A stretch of DNA of 64,000 bases from Amycolatopsis anabasis (GTDB taxonomy: Bacteria; Actinomycetota; Actinomycetes; Mycobacteriales; Pseudonocardiaceae). Below are positions 9,672 through 16,743 of the stretch, piece by piece. The notes below the pieces were generated by a model. The model was not told where the DNA came from, did not search any database, and saw only the letters and a list, made by a program, of their open reading frames with translations. Location of the stretch: positions 1 to 64,000 of the forward strand of contig NZ_VTHK01000015.1 of the NCBI RefSeq assembly GCF_009765355.1. Reading direction: 5' to 3'. The position numbers were made by a program, and so were the translations under genes. Position 1 is the stretch's first letter. Each line of letters opens with the position of its first letter.

Positions 9672-10786
9672 CAGCGCTGACCTCCCCAGTCGCCACCCTG
9701 CGGCCCCTGCTGGTGGGCCTGCGGACCTTGTTGATACGGCTGTTGCGGCGGCTGTTGATACGGCTGCTGTTGCTGGTACTGCGGCGGCTGCTGGTAGCCC
9801 TGCTGCGGCGGACCGCCCCAGCCGCCCTGCTGCGGCGGCTGCTGGTACTGCTGCTGTTGCTGGTACTGCGGTGCCGCGGCGTACTGGCCCTGTGTGAGCT
9901 GGAAGAACAGGCGCTCGAGGTCGGCGCGTTCCTCCTGCATGCCGTAGACGGCGATCCCGGACTTCGCGGTCAGGTCACCGATCTGCTGGGTCGTCGCCCC
10001 GATCACCGCGACCCGCCCGTCCGGCGTCGGCTCCACCTGGGAGAACCCGCCCTCCTGCAGCGCCTTCACCAGTGCGCTCGCGTCCGCCGGCTGCACCAGG
10101 ACGCGGGACTGCTGGCTCGCGCGGAGCTGATCCAGCGAACCGTAGTACCGGGTGATCCCGGCGCTGATGATCACGACCTGGTCGATGGTCTGCTCGACCT
10201 CGGCCAGCAGGTGACTCGACACCAGCACGGTCCGGCCCTCGTTCGCGTAGGCGCGCAGGAAGTTGCGCAGCCACACGATGCCCTCCGGGTCCAGCCCGTT
10301 CGCCGGTTCGTCCAGCACCAGCACCTGCGGATCGCCGAGCAGCGCGGTGGCCAGCGCCAGCCGTTGCCGCATGCCCAGCGAGAAGTCGCCCGCGCGCCGG
10401 TTGGCCGCCGACGACAGGCCGACCAGGGACAGCACCTGATCCGCGCGCTGATCCGGCACCCCGATCGCCGCGGCGTACACCAGCAGGTGGTTGCGCGCGG
10501 TCCGCTTCGGGTGGAAGCCCTCGTTCTCCAGCACCGAGCCGACGACCCGGGCCGGATTGCCCAGCTGGTCGTGCGGGCGGCCGTTGATCGTCGCCGTGCC
10601 CGCGGTCGGTGTCACCAGTCCGAGCAGCATCCGGAGGGTCGTCGTCTTACCCGCGCCGTTCGGCCCGAGAAAACCGGTGACCGTGCCCGGCTCCACGGTG
10701 AAGCTCAGGTTCTGCACCGCGGCGACCGCACCGAACCGCTTGCTCAGGTTCTGTACGGAGATGCGGCCGCTGCCGTCGTGCTGCAT
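9671..10786 (-). CDS. ABC-2 transporter ATP-binding protein with Gln/Pro-rich tail
   Basis: The nucleotide-binding domain comes first: Walker A GPNGAGKTTT, signature FSLGMRQRL, Walker B VLVLDEPANGLDPEG and an H-loop SSHLL, as in DrrA/CcmA-type export ATPases. I place the start at ATG 10786 because an excellent ribosome binding site (AAGAAGGGGG) precedes it; an upstream ATG at 10840 lacks one. The product is 371 residues. About residues 300-371 are a low-complexity tail built from QQ, QPPQ, YQQ and GG units, which is not part of the catalytic fold. The tail may be a disordered partner-binding segment. The gene is coupled to the permease that follows. Confidence 0.92.
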   Translation of the reverse strand: MQHDGSGRISVQNLSKRFGAVAAVQNLSFTVEPGTVTGFLGPNGAGKTTTLRMLLGLVTPTAGTATINGRPHDQLGNPARVVGSVLENEGFHPKRTARNHLLVYAAAIGVPDQRADQVLSLVGLSSAANRRAGDFSLGMRQRLALATALLGDPQVLVLDEPANGLDPEGIVWLRNFLRAYANEGRTVLVSSHLLAEVEQTIDQVVIISAGITRYYGSLDQLRASQQSRVLVQPADASALVKALQEGGFSQVEPTPDGRVAVIGATTQQIGDLTAKSGIAVYGMQEERADLERLFFQLTQGQYAAAPQYQQQQQYQQPPQQGGWGGPPQQGYQQPPQYQQQQPYQQPPQQPYQQGPQAHQQGPQGGDWGGQR

Positions 10787-11079
10787 GCCTGCCCCCTTCT
10801 TGGTCGGCGATCCCCGCCGGGGGATCTGGCTGGCGGACATCCTGCCTTACCGGGTCAGTCCGGACACGCTGAAGTGCCCAACCCGCGGGTAGCGATTTTC
10901 GTCACGATCCGTCGCCGGTGCTCGAAGTGGCTCACGCCGTGCCGACCGGCAAAAGCGCAGGTCTGGGCGGCCGAACCGGGGGAGATCAGGCGATCGCGGA
11001 GAGTCGCCGGTTGAACAAATTCGCTCGAGTTGAGGGGGCGATGCAGCGAACTCGCGCGCGACCACCTAAGCTAGTACTC

Positions 11080-11124
11080 GGCGGCCCGCTCCCAGTGACC
11101 CCCAGGCTGGTTGAGCGGGCCGCC
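11080..11124. terminator. GC-rich hairpin, possible terminator
   Basis: GGCGGCCCGCTC (11080-11091) pairs perfectly with GAGCGGGCCGCC (11113-11124) around a 21-nt loop. No gene ends close to it on either strand, so besides a terminator it could be part of an unannotated RNA or a mobile palindromic element. Confidence 0.45.
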
Positions 11125-11329
11125 CTTGCCTTGTTCGGGAGGCCTTCGGCTCCCTTCCCGGTGTCCCGTTTCCCTGTGGGGGGGCGACCCCCCACACCCC
11201 CACGTTACGAGCTCCTTGCGTTGGGTGGGCTGGGCGCGTTTGGGGTGGACCAGCGCCGGTTCGCTGAGTAGGTAGGCGTGGGCTGGCGCGGTGGTTTGGA
11301 CCAGCGTCGGGTTCTCGTTCTGGGTGTGC

Positions 11330-11434
11330 GAGTGCCCGTTTTGGTCGCCTGAGTTCTGCGTGCCGGTCGGCGAGTTGCACGTTCGCGCACGCGAGTTGCA
11401 CGTTCAGGTGCGCGAGTTGCACGTTCAGGCGTGC
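11330..11434. repeat. 21-bp tandem repeat array, copy 1 (five units)
   Basis: Five consecutive 21-bp units start at 11330, 11351, 11372, 11393 and 11414. The last three are nearly identical and begin GAGTTGCACGTTC; the first two are diverged. The same family occurs at 31310-31479 (reverse orientation) and 59770-59960. It lies just left of the hairpin at 11490. Confidence 0.85.
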
Positions 11435-11489
11435 GGGGGTGGCTGGGCCGTGTGGCGGCAGGAAGGGAGGTTTGCTGCCGGGAGACGTG

Positions 11490-11538
11490 AGCGAGGGACC
11501 TTTACTACCGATAAACCGGAGTAAAGGTCCCTCGCTCC
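11490..11538. terminator. Perfect 18-bp-arm hairpin behind ald (hairpin family B, copy 1)
   Basis: GAGCGAGGGACCTTTACT (11490-11507) pairs perfectly with 11521-11538 around a 13-nt loop. It sits 14 bp beyond the ald stop and could terminate ald transcription. A related element with the same TTTACTAC and AGTAAAGGTCCC halves lies at 31549-31596, so it is also a dispersed repeat. Confidence 0.75.
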
Positions 11539-11551
11539 TGCGTGGTGTGGC

Positions 11552-12667
11552 TCAGGCGAGCGCGGTGGCCAGGGGGGTGTGCGGCAGCTCGTGGGCGACG
11601 GCGACCGGTTCGTTGGTGAGCGAGCCCGCGTGCGTGTTGAGGCCCTTGGCCAGGCTCGGGTCGGCGTTCAGGGCGGCGTGCCAGCCGTGGTCGGCGAGTT
11701 GCACCGCGTAGGGCAGGGTCACGTTGGTCAGCCCGTAGGTCGACGTCCGCGGCACCGCGCCCGGCATGTTCGCCACGCAGTAGAAAACCGAGTTGTGCAC
11801 CTGGTAGGTCGGCTCGTCGTGCGTGGTCGGCCGCGAGTCGGCGAAGCAGCCGCCCTGGTCGATCGCGATGTCCACCAGCACGCTGCCCGGCTTCATCCGG
11901 GACACCAGGTCGTTGGACACCAGCTTCGGCGCCTTCGCGCCCGGCACCAGCACCGCGCCGATCACCAGGTCCGCCTCCAGCACGGCCTGCTCGACCGAGA
12001 ACGCGTTCGAGGTGACCGTCCGGATCCGCCCGCCGAAGTCGTTGTCGATCTGGCGCAGCCGGTCGACGTTGGTGTCCAGGATCTCCACGTCCGAACCCAG
12101 CCCCAGCGCGACCCGCGCCGCGTTCAGCCCGGCCACCCCGCCGCCGATCACCACGACCCGCGCCGGGTGCACCCCGGGGATCCCGCCGGGCAGCACGCCC
12201 CGGCCGCCGCTCGGCTTCATCAGCGCGTACGCGCCCACCTGCGGCGCCAGCCGGCCGGCCACCTCCGACATCGGGGCGAGCAGCGGCAGCGCGCGGTTCG
12301 GGGTCTGCACGGTTTCGTAGGCGATCGCGGTGGTGCCCGCCTGGAGCAGCGCGTCGGTCAGCGCGCGGTCCGCGGCCAGGTGCAGGTAGGTGAACAGCAC
12401 CTGGTCCGAGCGCAGCCGCCCGTACTCCGCCGCGATCGGCTCCTTGACCTTGAGCACCAGCTCGCCCTCGGCCCAGGTCTCCTCGGCCGTGGCCAGGATC
12501 TTGGCGCCGGCGGCCAGGTACTCCTCGTCGGTGATCGCGGAGCCGAGGCCCGCGTCGGTCTCGATGAACACGTCGTGCCCGCGGCCGACCAGTTCGTGCA
12601 CGCCGGCCGGGGTCAGGGCGACCCGGTATTCGTGCTTCTTGATTTCCCGGGGGACGGCGATCCGCAC
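11552..12667 (-). CDS. ald: Alanine dehydrogenase
   Basis: NAD-dependent L-alanine dehydrogenase interconverts alanine with pyruvate and ammonia in the cytoplasm. The 371-residue product has full family length. The N-terminal MRIAVPREIKKHEYR and the residues Arg15, Lys75 and His96 match the substrate-binding and catalytic positions known for Mycobacterium tuberculosis Ald. A Rossmann nucleotide site (VVIGGGVAGLNAARVA) lies near residue 175, and the family-typical VDIAIDQGG segment follows near 265. The start is GTG at 12667, preceded by a strong GCAGGAGG ribosome binding site. The gene is monocistronic, with a divergent oxidoreductase upstream and a hairpin terminator downstream. No Lrp/AsnC regulator is adjacent. 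Confidence 0.97.
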   Translation of the reverse strand: MRIAVPREIKKHEYRVALTPAGVHELVGRGHDVFIETDAGLGSAITDEEYLAAGAKILATAEETWAEGELVLKVKEPIAAEYGRLRSDQVLFTYLHLAADRALTDALLQAGTTAIAYETVQTPNRALPLLAPMSEVAGRLAPQVGAYALMKPSGGRGVLPGGIPGVHPARVVVIGGGVAGLNAARVALGLGSDVEILDTNVDRLRQIDNDFGGRIRTVTSNAFSVEQAVLEADLVIGAVLVPGAKAPKLVSNDLVSRMKPGSVLVDIAIDQGGCFADSRPTTHDEPTYQVHNSVFYCVANMPGAVPRTSTYGLTNVTLPYAVQLADHGWHAALNADPSLAKGLNTHAGSLTNEPVAVAHELPHTPLATALA

Positions 12668-12790
12668 GGCTGCCTCCTGCGTTGCCTGTGTCTGTGGACG
12701 GCGTGTTGCTGCCCACCGTGAACCACCCGGACGGCGGTGTCATCGTGCCGAGAAGACAATCTTACCCCGGAGTGATCGTCATCGCGGGAC

Positions 12791-12820
12791 AACTTGTTGA
12801 CCTCAAGTTAGGTAGAGCCA
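12791..12820. promoter_or_regulatory. Inverted repeat and SoxR/MerR-like half site before the oxidoreductase
   Basis: AACTTG (12791-12796) and CAAGTT (12804-12809) form an inverted repeat. The segment GACCTCAAGTTAGGTAGAG resembles a degenerate MerR/SoxR-class box (ideal CCTCAAGTTAACTTGAGG), with an intact left half and about half of the right half. TTGACC within it could serve as a -35 element for the gene at 12862. Confidence 0.35.
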
Positions 12821-12861
12821 GCAGGCTGGTGGGGCGAAATGGTGAAGGGAGGGTCCTGGGT

Positions 12862-13806
12862 ATGCGCGCGGTGTGGCTGGCGGAGTTCGGTGGTCCCGAG
12901 GTGCTGAGACCGGGGGAGGCGCCGGATCCGGTCCCCGGGCCGGGGCAGGTGCTCGTCGAGGTGGCGTTCGTCAACATCACGTTCGTGGAAACCCAGTTCC
13001 GCGCCACCGGCCAGGGGCCGTACCGGCCCGAACTGCCGATGATCCCGGGCAACGGCGTCGGCGGGGCGATCAGCGCGGTCGGGGACGGGGTCGACCGGGG
13101 ACTGCTCGGCCGCCGCGTGGTGACCGCGACCGGCGGATCGGGCGCCTACGCGGAGCGGGTCGTGGTGGACGCGGCCGGGGTGTTCGGCGTGCCCGACGGG
13201 GTCGAACTCGACGAAGCGGTCGCGCTGTTGGCCGACGGGCGCACGGCCACCGGGCTGATCCGGAAGGCGGCGCTGAAACCGGGGGACCGGGTGCTGGTCG
13301 AGGCCGCCGCGGGCGGGGTCGGCGGCCTGCTCGTCCAGCTCGCCAAGGCCGAGGGCGCCTGGGTGGTCGGCGCGGCGGGCGGCGGGCGCAAACTCGACGT
13401 CGCCCGCGAGCACGGCGCCGACCAGGTCGTCGACTACCGGGAAGCGGGCTGGACGGACCGGGTCGGCGAGGTCGACGTGGTGTTCGACGGGGTCGGCGGC
13501 GAGATCGGCGCGGCCGCGTTCGAACTGATCGCGCCCGGCGGGCGGATGCTCAGCTACGGGCTGGCCAGCGGCGCGTGGGCGGACATCGCCGACGAACTCG
13601 CCCGGGAGCGGAAGGTCACCCTGCTGAACGGGCCGCTGGGGTCACCGGAGGAACTGCGCGAGTTCGCCGAGAGCGCGCTGGCCGGGGCCGCGACCGGGCG
13701 GTTGAAACCGCTGATCGGGCAACGGTTCCCGCTGGACCGCGCGGCGGACGCGCACGCCGCCATCGAAACGCGGGCCGCGGTCGGCAAGACCCTGCTCGTC
13801 CCGTGA
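12862..13806 (+). CDS. Zinc-free MDR-type NADPH:quinone oxidoreductase
   Basis: The 314-residue protein is a medium-chain dehydrogenase/reductase of the quinone oxidoreductase class. It has the N-terminal GroES-like fold (MRAVWLAEFGGPEVL, then PMIPGNGVGG) and a Rossmann domain with the NADPH motif AAAGGVGGLLVQLAKA near residue 150. The zinc-binding cysteines of alcohol dehydrogenases are absent. It probably reduces quinones or other electrophilic carbonyls with NADPH. The start is ATG 12862 behind a GAAGGGAGG ribosome binding site. It is divergent from ald, and a possible MerR/SoxR-like site lies in the shared region, which would fit induction by redox-cycling compounds. Confidence 0.9.
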   Translation: MRAVWLAEFGGPEVLRPGEAPDPVPGPGQVLVEVAFVNITFVETQFRATGQGPYRPELPMIPGNGVGGAISAVGDGVDRGLLGRRVVTATGGSGAYAERVVVDAAGVFGVPDGVELDEAVALLADGRTATGLIRKAALKPGDRVLVEAAAGGVGGLLVQLAKAEGAWVVGAAGGGRKLDVAREHGADQVVDYREAGWTDRVGEVDVVFDGVGGEIGAAAFELIAPGGRMLSYGLASGAWADIADELARERKVTLLNGPLGSPEELREFAESALAGAATGRLKPLIGQRFPLDRAADAHAAIETRAAVGKTLLVP

Positions 13807-13848
13807 CGACCGTCGGGACCGCCGGTTAGTCCATTGTGGTCGGTTCGC

Positions 13849-15405
13849 TCACGCCCAGCGCGCGGCGATCAGCTGGGACAGCAGGGCGAGCCGCACATCC
13901 GGATCCTCGAGATCCAGCGGGACCAGTTCGAGCAGGCGGCGCATCCGGTACCGCAGGGTGTTGGGGTGGATCCGCAGGGCCTTCGCTGCGGCCCGCGGAT
14001 TCGCCGGGTGCCGCAGCCATTCGTAAAGCGTTTCCGCGTACCCGGTGTCGTGCGCCTCGTCGTGGGCGCGCAATTTCTCGAGCGGGCCGAGATCGGTGAT
14101 CTTCGCCGCGGACGCGGCGGTGGCCGTCCGGTGCAGGGTCAGCGCGGTCCACACCTCGTCGAAGCTCACCACCGGGCCCTCGACCAGTCCCGCGCGCAGC
14201 ACCCCGAGCGTTTCCTCGGCCTGTGCCCGCGAACGGGCCAGTTCGGCGATCTCACCCGCGCCCCCGGCGGCGACGCGCAGCGATTCGGCGCCCCGGCTCC
14301 CGTTCGCCGGGACCTCGGACAGCGCCGCGCGCAGTTCGCCCCAGGTGCCGCTGCCTTCGCCGTCCGGCACCACCGCGTAGAGCCGCCCGCCGAGTTCGGT
14401 GGCCACCGGACGCCGCCCCACGCCCTGGGAAACCCGTTCCAGCAAGGACAACCGCAACCCCTCGGCCTCGGTGTCGACCACGACCACGCGATGCGGTTCC
14501 TCGGTCAGCTGGAGTTCGGCCATGGCCTTGCGCGGGCTGGCCTTCCCCTCCAGCACCGCCCGCAGCAGTTCCGCCGATGCCCGCCGCTGCGCGTCGGCGT
14601 GGGCGCGCCGCCGCAACAGGTGCAGCGCGACCACCGGCGCCGCGTCGGCGAACGCCGCGGCTCGTTCGTCGGACACCGGACCGGCGACCACGGCCCACAT
14701 CGAGCCGAGCAGTTCGCCGCCCATCCGAATCGGCACGATCAGCCGCGGCAGCGTGCCGTCCCGCTGCGCGGGCACGAAAATCGTCTGCCGCCCACGGGAA
14801 AGCTCGCGGAAGACGCCGCGTGAGCGGAACCGGGCGAGCACGTCGTCCGGGATGCGGCGCCCCATGATGGTGGACACGCGCGCGGAATCGGTGAGGTCCT
14901 GGCGCGCCGAATAGGCGAGCACGCGCGAATTGGTGTCCTCGATGGTCACCGGCGCGTCGACGACCGAGGCCACCGCGTCGGCCAGCCGGAACAGATCGCT
15001 GGCGCCGGGATCCGCGCCGTTCTCCAGGGATTCGGATTCGTCGGCGATCGCGTCCAGCACGGTGCGCAGCAGCCACACCAGCTGCGCCCAGGAGGCGGCC
15101 GCGCTCACCTCGATCAGGGCGATGTCGGCGGCCTTCGCCGCGCGGCGGACCGCGGGTTTCCCGGCCAGCGGCGGTTTGAACAGCACCGCGGCGGCGCCGT
15201 GCTCCGCGCTGCCGCGCACCAGGGCGACGGCCTCGTCGAGGTCCGCGGTGGCGACCGCGAGCACGAGATCGCCCGCGGCCAGATGACTCGGCGCCCCGGG
15301 TTCGGCGATGACCACGTCCGCGGCCGCCGGGCAGTGCTCCGGCAGCTGCAAAGCCTGCAGGAGGGTCGGCCCCACCCGGTCGACGACGCTGCGTACCGAA
15401 ACCAT
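13849..15405 (-). CDS. PucR-family transcriptional regulator
   Basis: The 518-residue protein has a PucR-type N-terminal ligand domain (about 1-125), a central CdaR/GGDEF-like region, and the C-terminal PucR helix-turn-helix at about 465-515. That last segment includes NPRAAAKALRIHPNTLRYRM, the hallmark of the family. PucR/CdaR proteins usually activate catabolic genes in response to a metabolite. The ATG at 15405 overlaps the TGA of the upstream VOC gene (TGATG), so it is the last gene of a PadR-VOC-PucR transcript. Its targets are not evident from the window. Confidence 0.93.
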   Translation of the reverse strand: MVSVRSVVDRVGPTLLQALQLPEHCPAAADVVIAEPGAPSHLAAGDLVLAVATADLDEAVALVRGSAEHGAAAVLFKPPLAGKPAVRRAAKAADIALIEVSAAASWAQLVWLLRTVLDAIADESESLENGADPGASDLFRLADAVASVVDAPVTIEDTNSRVLAYSARQDLTDSARVSTIMGRRIPDDVLARFRSRGVFRELSRGRQTIFVPAQRDGTLPRLIVPIRMGGELLGSMWAVVAGPVSDERAAAFADAAPVVALHLLRRRAHADAQRRASAELLRAVLEGKASPRKAMAELQLTEEPHRVVVVDTEAEGLRLSLLERVSQGVGRRPVATELGGRLYAVVPDGEGSGTWGELRAALSEVPANGSRGAESLRVAAGGAGEIAELARSRAQAEETLGVLRAGLVEGPVVSFDEVWTALTLHRTATAASAAKITDLGPLEKLRAHDEAHDTGYAETLYEWLRHPANPRAAAKALRIHPNTLRYRMRRLLELVPLDLEDPDVRLALLSQLIAARWA

Positions 15406-15854
15406 CAGACCTCGGGCGGGGTGCGGGCGTCGATGTCGTCGGGGGTCAGCTGCTCGCGTTTCGTGGTGAGCGCCCAGCGGTGGCCGAACGGGTCGACCAC
15501 GCGGCCGTAGCGTTCGCCGAAGAACATCTCCTCGACCGGCGCTTCGATCGTGGCGCCCGCGAAAACCGCCCGGCGAGCGAGGTCGTCGGGATCCGCGGTC
15601 TCCAGTACGAGCAGCATCGGGCTGCCGCCGAGGGTGGTCGGTGCCAACGCGTCCAGTTGCGGAATCTCCTCACTGATCAGGAGCCGCGCGTCCCCTACTG
15701 CGAGCTCCAGAAACAGAATGGTGCCATCCGGAAGCACGTTGCGGAACAGTTCGACCGCACCGAATGCGTTTTTGTAGAAGGAAAGCGCGGTTGTTACATC
15801 CTGGACGAACAAATGTGGCACGATCCCGAGCGTCCGGCTGCGCTTCCCGCTCAT
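15405..15854 (-). CDS. VOC (glyoxalase/PhnB-like) protein
   Basis: This 149-residue single-unit vicinal-oxygen-chelate protein of the PhnB-like type carries an N-terminal SRTLGIVPHLFVQDVTTALS strand-helix, a FGAVELFR turn, and the C-terminal VVDPFGHRWALTT motif with a metal-ligand-like His. The start is ATG 15854, chosen because it overlaps the PadR stop (ATGA); earlier in-frame starts would run through the padR gene. Substrate unknown. Co-transcription with PadR suggests control by that repressor. Confidence 0.88.
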   Translation of the reverse strand: MSGKRSRTLGIVPHLFVQDVTTALSFYKNAFGAVELFRNVLPDGTILFLELAVGDARLLISEEIPQLDALAPTTLGGSPMLLVLETADPDDLARRAVFAGATIEAPVEEMFFGERYGRVVDPFGHRWALTTKREQLTPDDIDARTPPEV

Positions 15855-16207
15855 GCGGAATCCGCTCGCCGGGAAGACAATCCGGCGTCGGCCGCGGCGT
15901 CGAGCAGGCGTTGGAGCAGCTCGGTTTCCCGGACCGCGGCGCGCCAGCCGAGATCGGTCAACCGGTAATAGCGGCGCCGCGCGTCGTGCGGCTCGTTCTC
16001 GCGCATGCCGGTGATTTCCTCCACCAGACCGTCGGCGGCCAGCCGCGCGAGCGTGCGGTAGAGGGTGCCCGGGCCGAGCTGGACCGAGCCGCCGGTCAGC
16101 TCGTTGACGAAGCCCATGATGCCGTAGCCGTGTGCTTTGCCGCCCGCGAGGGCGAGCACCACCTGGAAGGCCGCGGGCGTAAGCGGGGGTGGGTTGCCGT
16201 CCGCCAT
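15851..16207 (-). CDS. PadR-family transcriptional regulator
   Basis: The 118-residue protein has a PadR winged helix: LTPAAFQVVLALAGGKAHGY, then GPGTLYRTLARLAADGLVEE and a Tyr/Arg-rich wing (DARRRYYRLTDLG), followed by a short C-terminal dimerisation helix. PadR proteins are usually repressors responding to phenolics or drugs. The start is ATG 16207, where similarity begins. A near-perfect inverted repeat (16235-16253) lies just upstream and would allow autorepression and control of the divergent VOC gene at 16281. Confidence 0.92.
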   Translation of the reverse strand: MADGNPPPLTPAAFQVVLALAGGKAHGYGIMGFVNELTGGSVQLGPGTLYRTLARLAADGLVEEITGMRENEPHDARRRYYRLTDLGWRAAVRETELLQRLLDAAADAGLSSRRADSA

Positions 16208-16234
16208 GGGCCGAAGCATACACTCCGGCATAGT

Positions 16235-16253
16235 TGTATCCGATGTGGATATA
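16235..16253. promoter_or_regulatory. Candidate PadR operator between padR and the divergent VOC gene
   Basis: TGTATCC (16235-16241) and GGATATA (16247-16253) form a 7-bp inverted repeat with one mismatch and a 5-bp spacer, an arrangement close to known PadR operators. It lies between the divergent starts at 16207 and 16281 and could act on both. Confidence 0.55.
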
Positions 16254-16280
16254 CCGGCCGGATGGAGTAAGGAGCGGGCC

Positions 16281-16667
16281 ATGCCGATTCGCGGGGTCAG
16301 CAAGGTCGTGGTGGGGGTCAAGGATCAGGAACGAGCCAAGAAGTTCTGGACGGAGACCGTCGGTTTCACCGTCACCACCGACGTTCCCTACGGCGACACG
16401 GGCAAACGGTGGGTGGAGGTGACCTCGGCCGACGGCGGGACCGCACTGATCCTCAGCGAGGACGAGGAGGACCAGTTCCCGGTTCGCGGCGACCTGCCGA
16501 CCTCGAACTTCTTCTTCTACACCGACGATGTCCAGCAGACCTACCGGGAACTGTCCGCGAAGGGCGTGGACTTCCCGGCCGAACCCGCCGAACAACCCTG
16601 GGGCTGGTCGTCGATGTTCACCGACTCCGAGGGCAACCGGTTCGCCCTCCAGCAACGCGAGGCGTGA
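16281..16667 (+). CDS. VOC family protein (glyoxalase-like)
   Basis: This 128-residue vicinal-oxygen-chelate protein has the motifs KVVVGVKDQERAKKFWTETV at the N terminus, WVEVTSADGGTALIL in the middle and MFTDSEGNRFALQQ at the C terminus, a Glu being a likely metal ligand. It is the type often annotated as lactoylglutathione lyase or extradiol dioxygenase, but no substrate can be assigned. ATG 16281 follows AAGGAG at good spacing. It is divergent from the PadR-VOC-PucR operon and shares the candidate PadR operator, so it is the likeliest PadR target. Confidence 0.9.
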   Translation: MPIRGVSKVVVGVKDQERAKKFWTETVGFTVTTDVPYGDTGKRWVEVTSADGGTALILSEDEEDQFPVRGDLPTSNFFFYTDDVQQTYRELSAKGVDFPAEPAEQPWGWSSMFTDSEGNRFALQQREA

Positions 16668-16680
16668 CTCCCGACCGTTG

Positions 16681-16731
16681 TCATGAGGGGACCCCTCAGG
16701 ACGAAATTCGTCAGGAGGGGTCCCCTCATGA
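16681..16731. repeat. 51-bp palindromic repeat, family A copy 1
   Basis: The outer 17-bp arms TCATGAGGGGACCCCTC and GAGGGGTCCCCTCATGA are perfect complements. The inner part reads AGGACGAAATTCGTCAG and pairs less well. It lies in the convergent gap between the VOC gene (stop 16667) and the monooxygenase (end 16744), so it can terminate both transcripts. Copies 2 and 3 lie at 21035 and 41571. Confidence 0.9.
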
Positions 16732-16743
16732 CAGCCGGACGCG

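Larger units (their letters stand above)
10787..11551. other. Gene-poor intergenic region of 765 bp rich in hairpins and repeats
   Basis: No convincing coding sequence is visible. Reading left to right it holds the promoter side of the ABC-2 operon, a 12-bp-arm hairpin (11080-11124), further short inverted repeats including a G-run/C-run hairpin around 11177-11196, a 21-bp tandem array (11330-11434) and a long perfect hairpin behind ald (11490-11538). The sub-elements are listed separately. Confidence 0.75.

Noticed and set aside
11330..11434. CRISPR array at the 21-bp repeats (also at 31310 and 59770)
   Set aside because: Units are directly contiguous without spacers and there are no cas genes.
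12682..12861. Upstream coding extension of the quinone oxidoreductase
   Set aside because: The family start MRAVWLAEFG lies at 12862 with a strong ribosome binding site; the upstream part covers the ald promoter.
15855..16655. N-terminal extension of the PhnB-like VOC gene giving a 416-residue protein
   Set aside because: It would run antisense through the plus-strand VOC gene and out of frame through padR; the ATGA overlap at 15854 gives a normal-length VOC protein.
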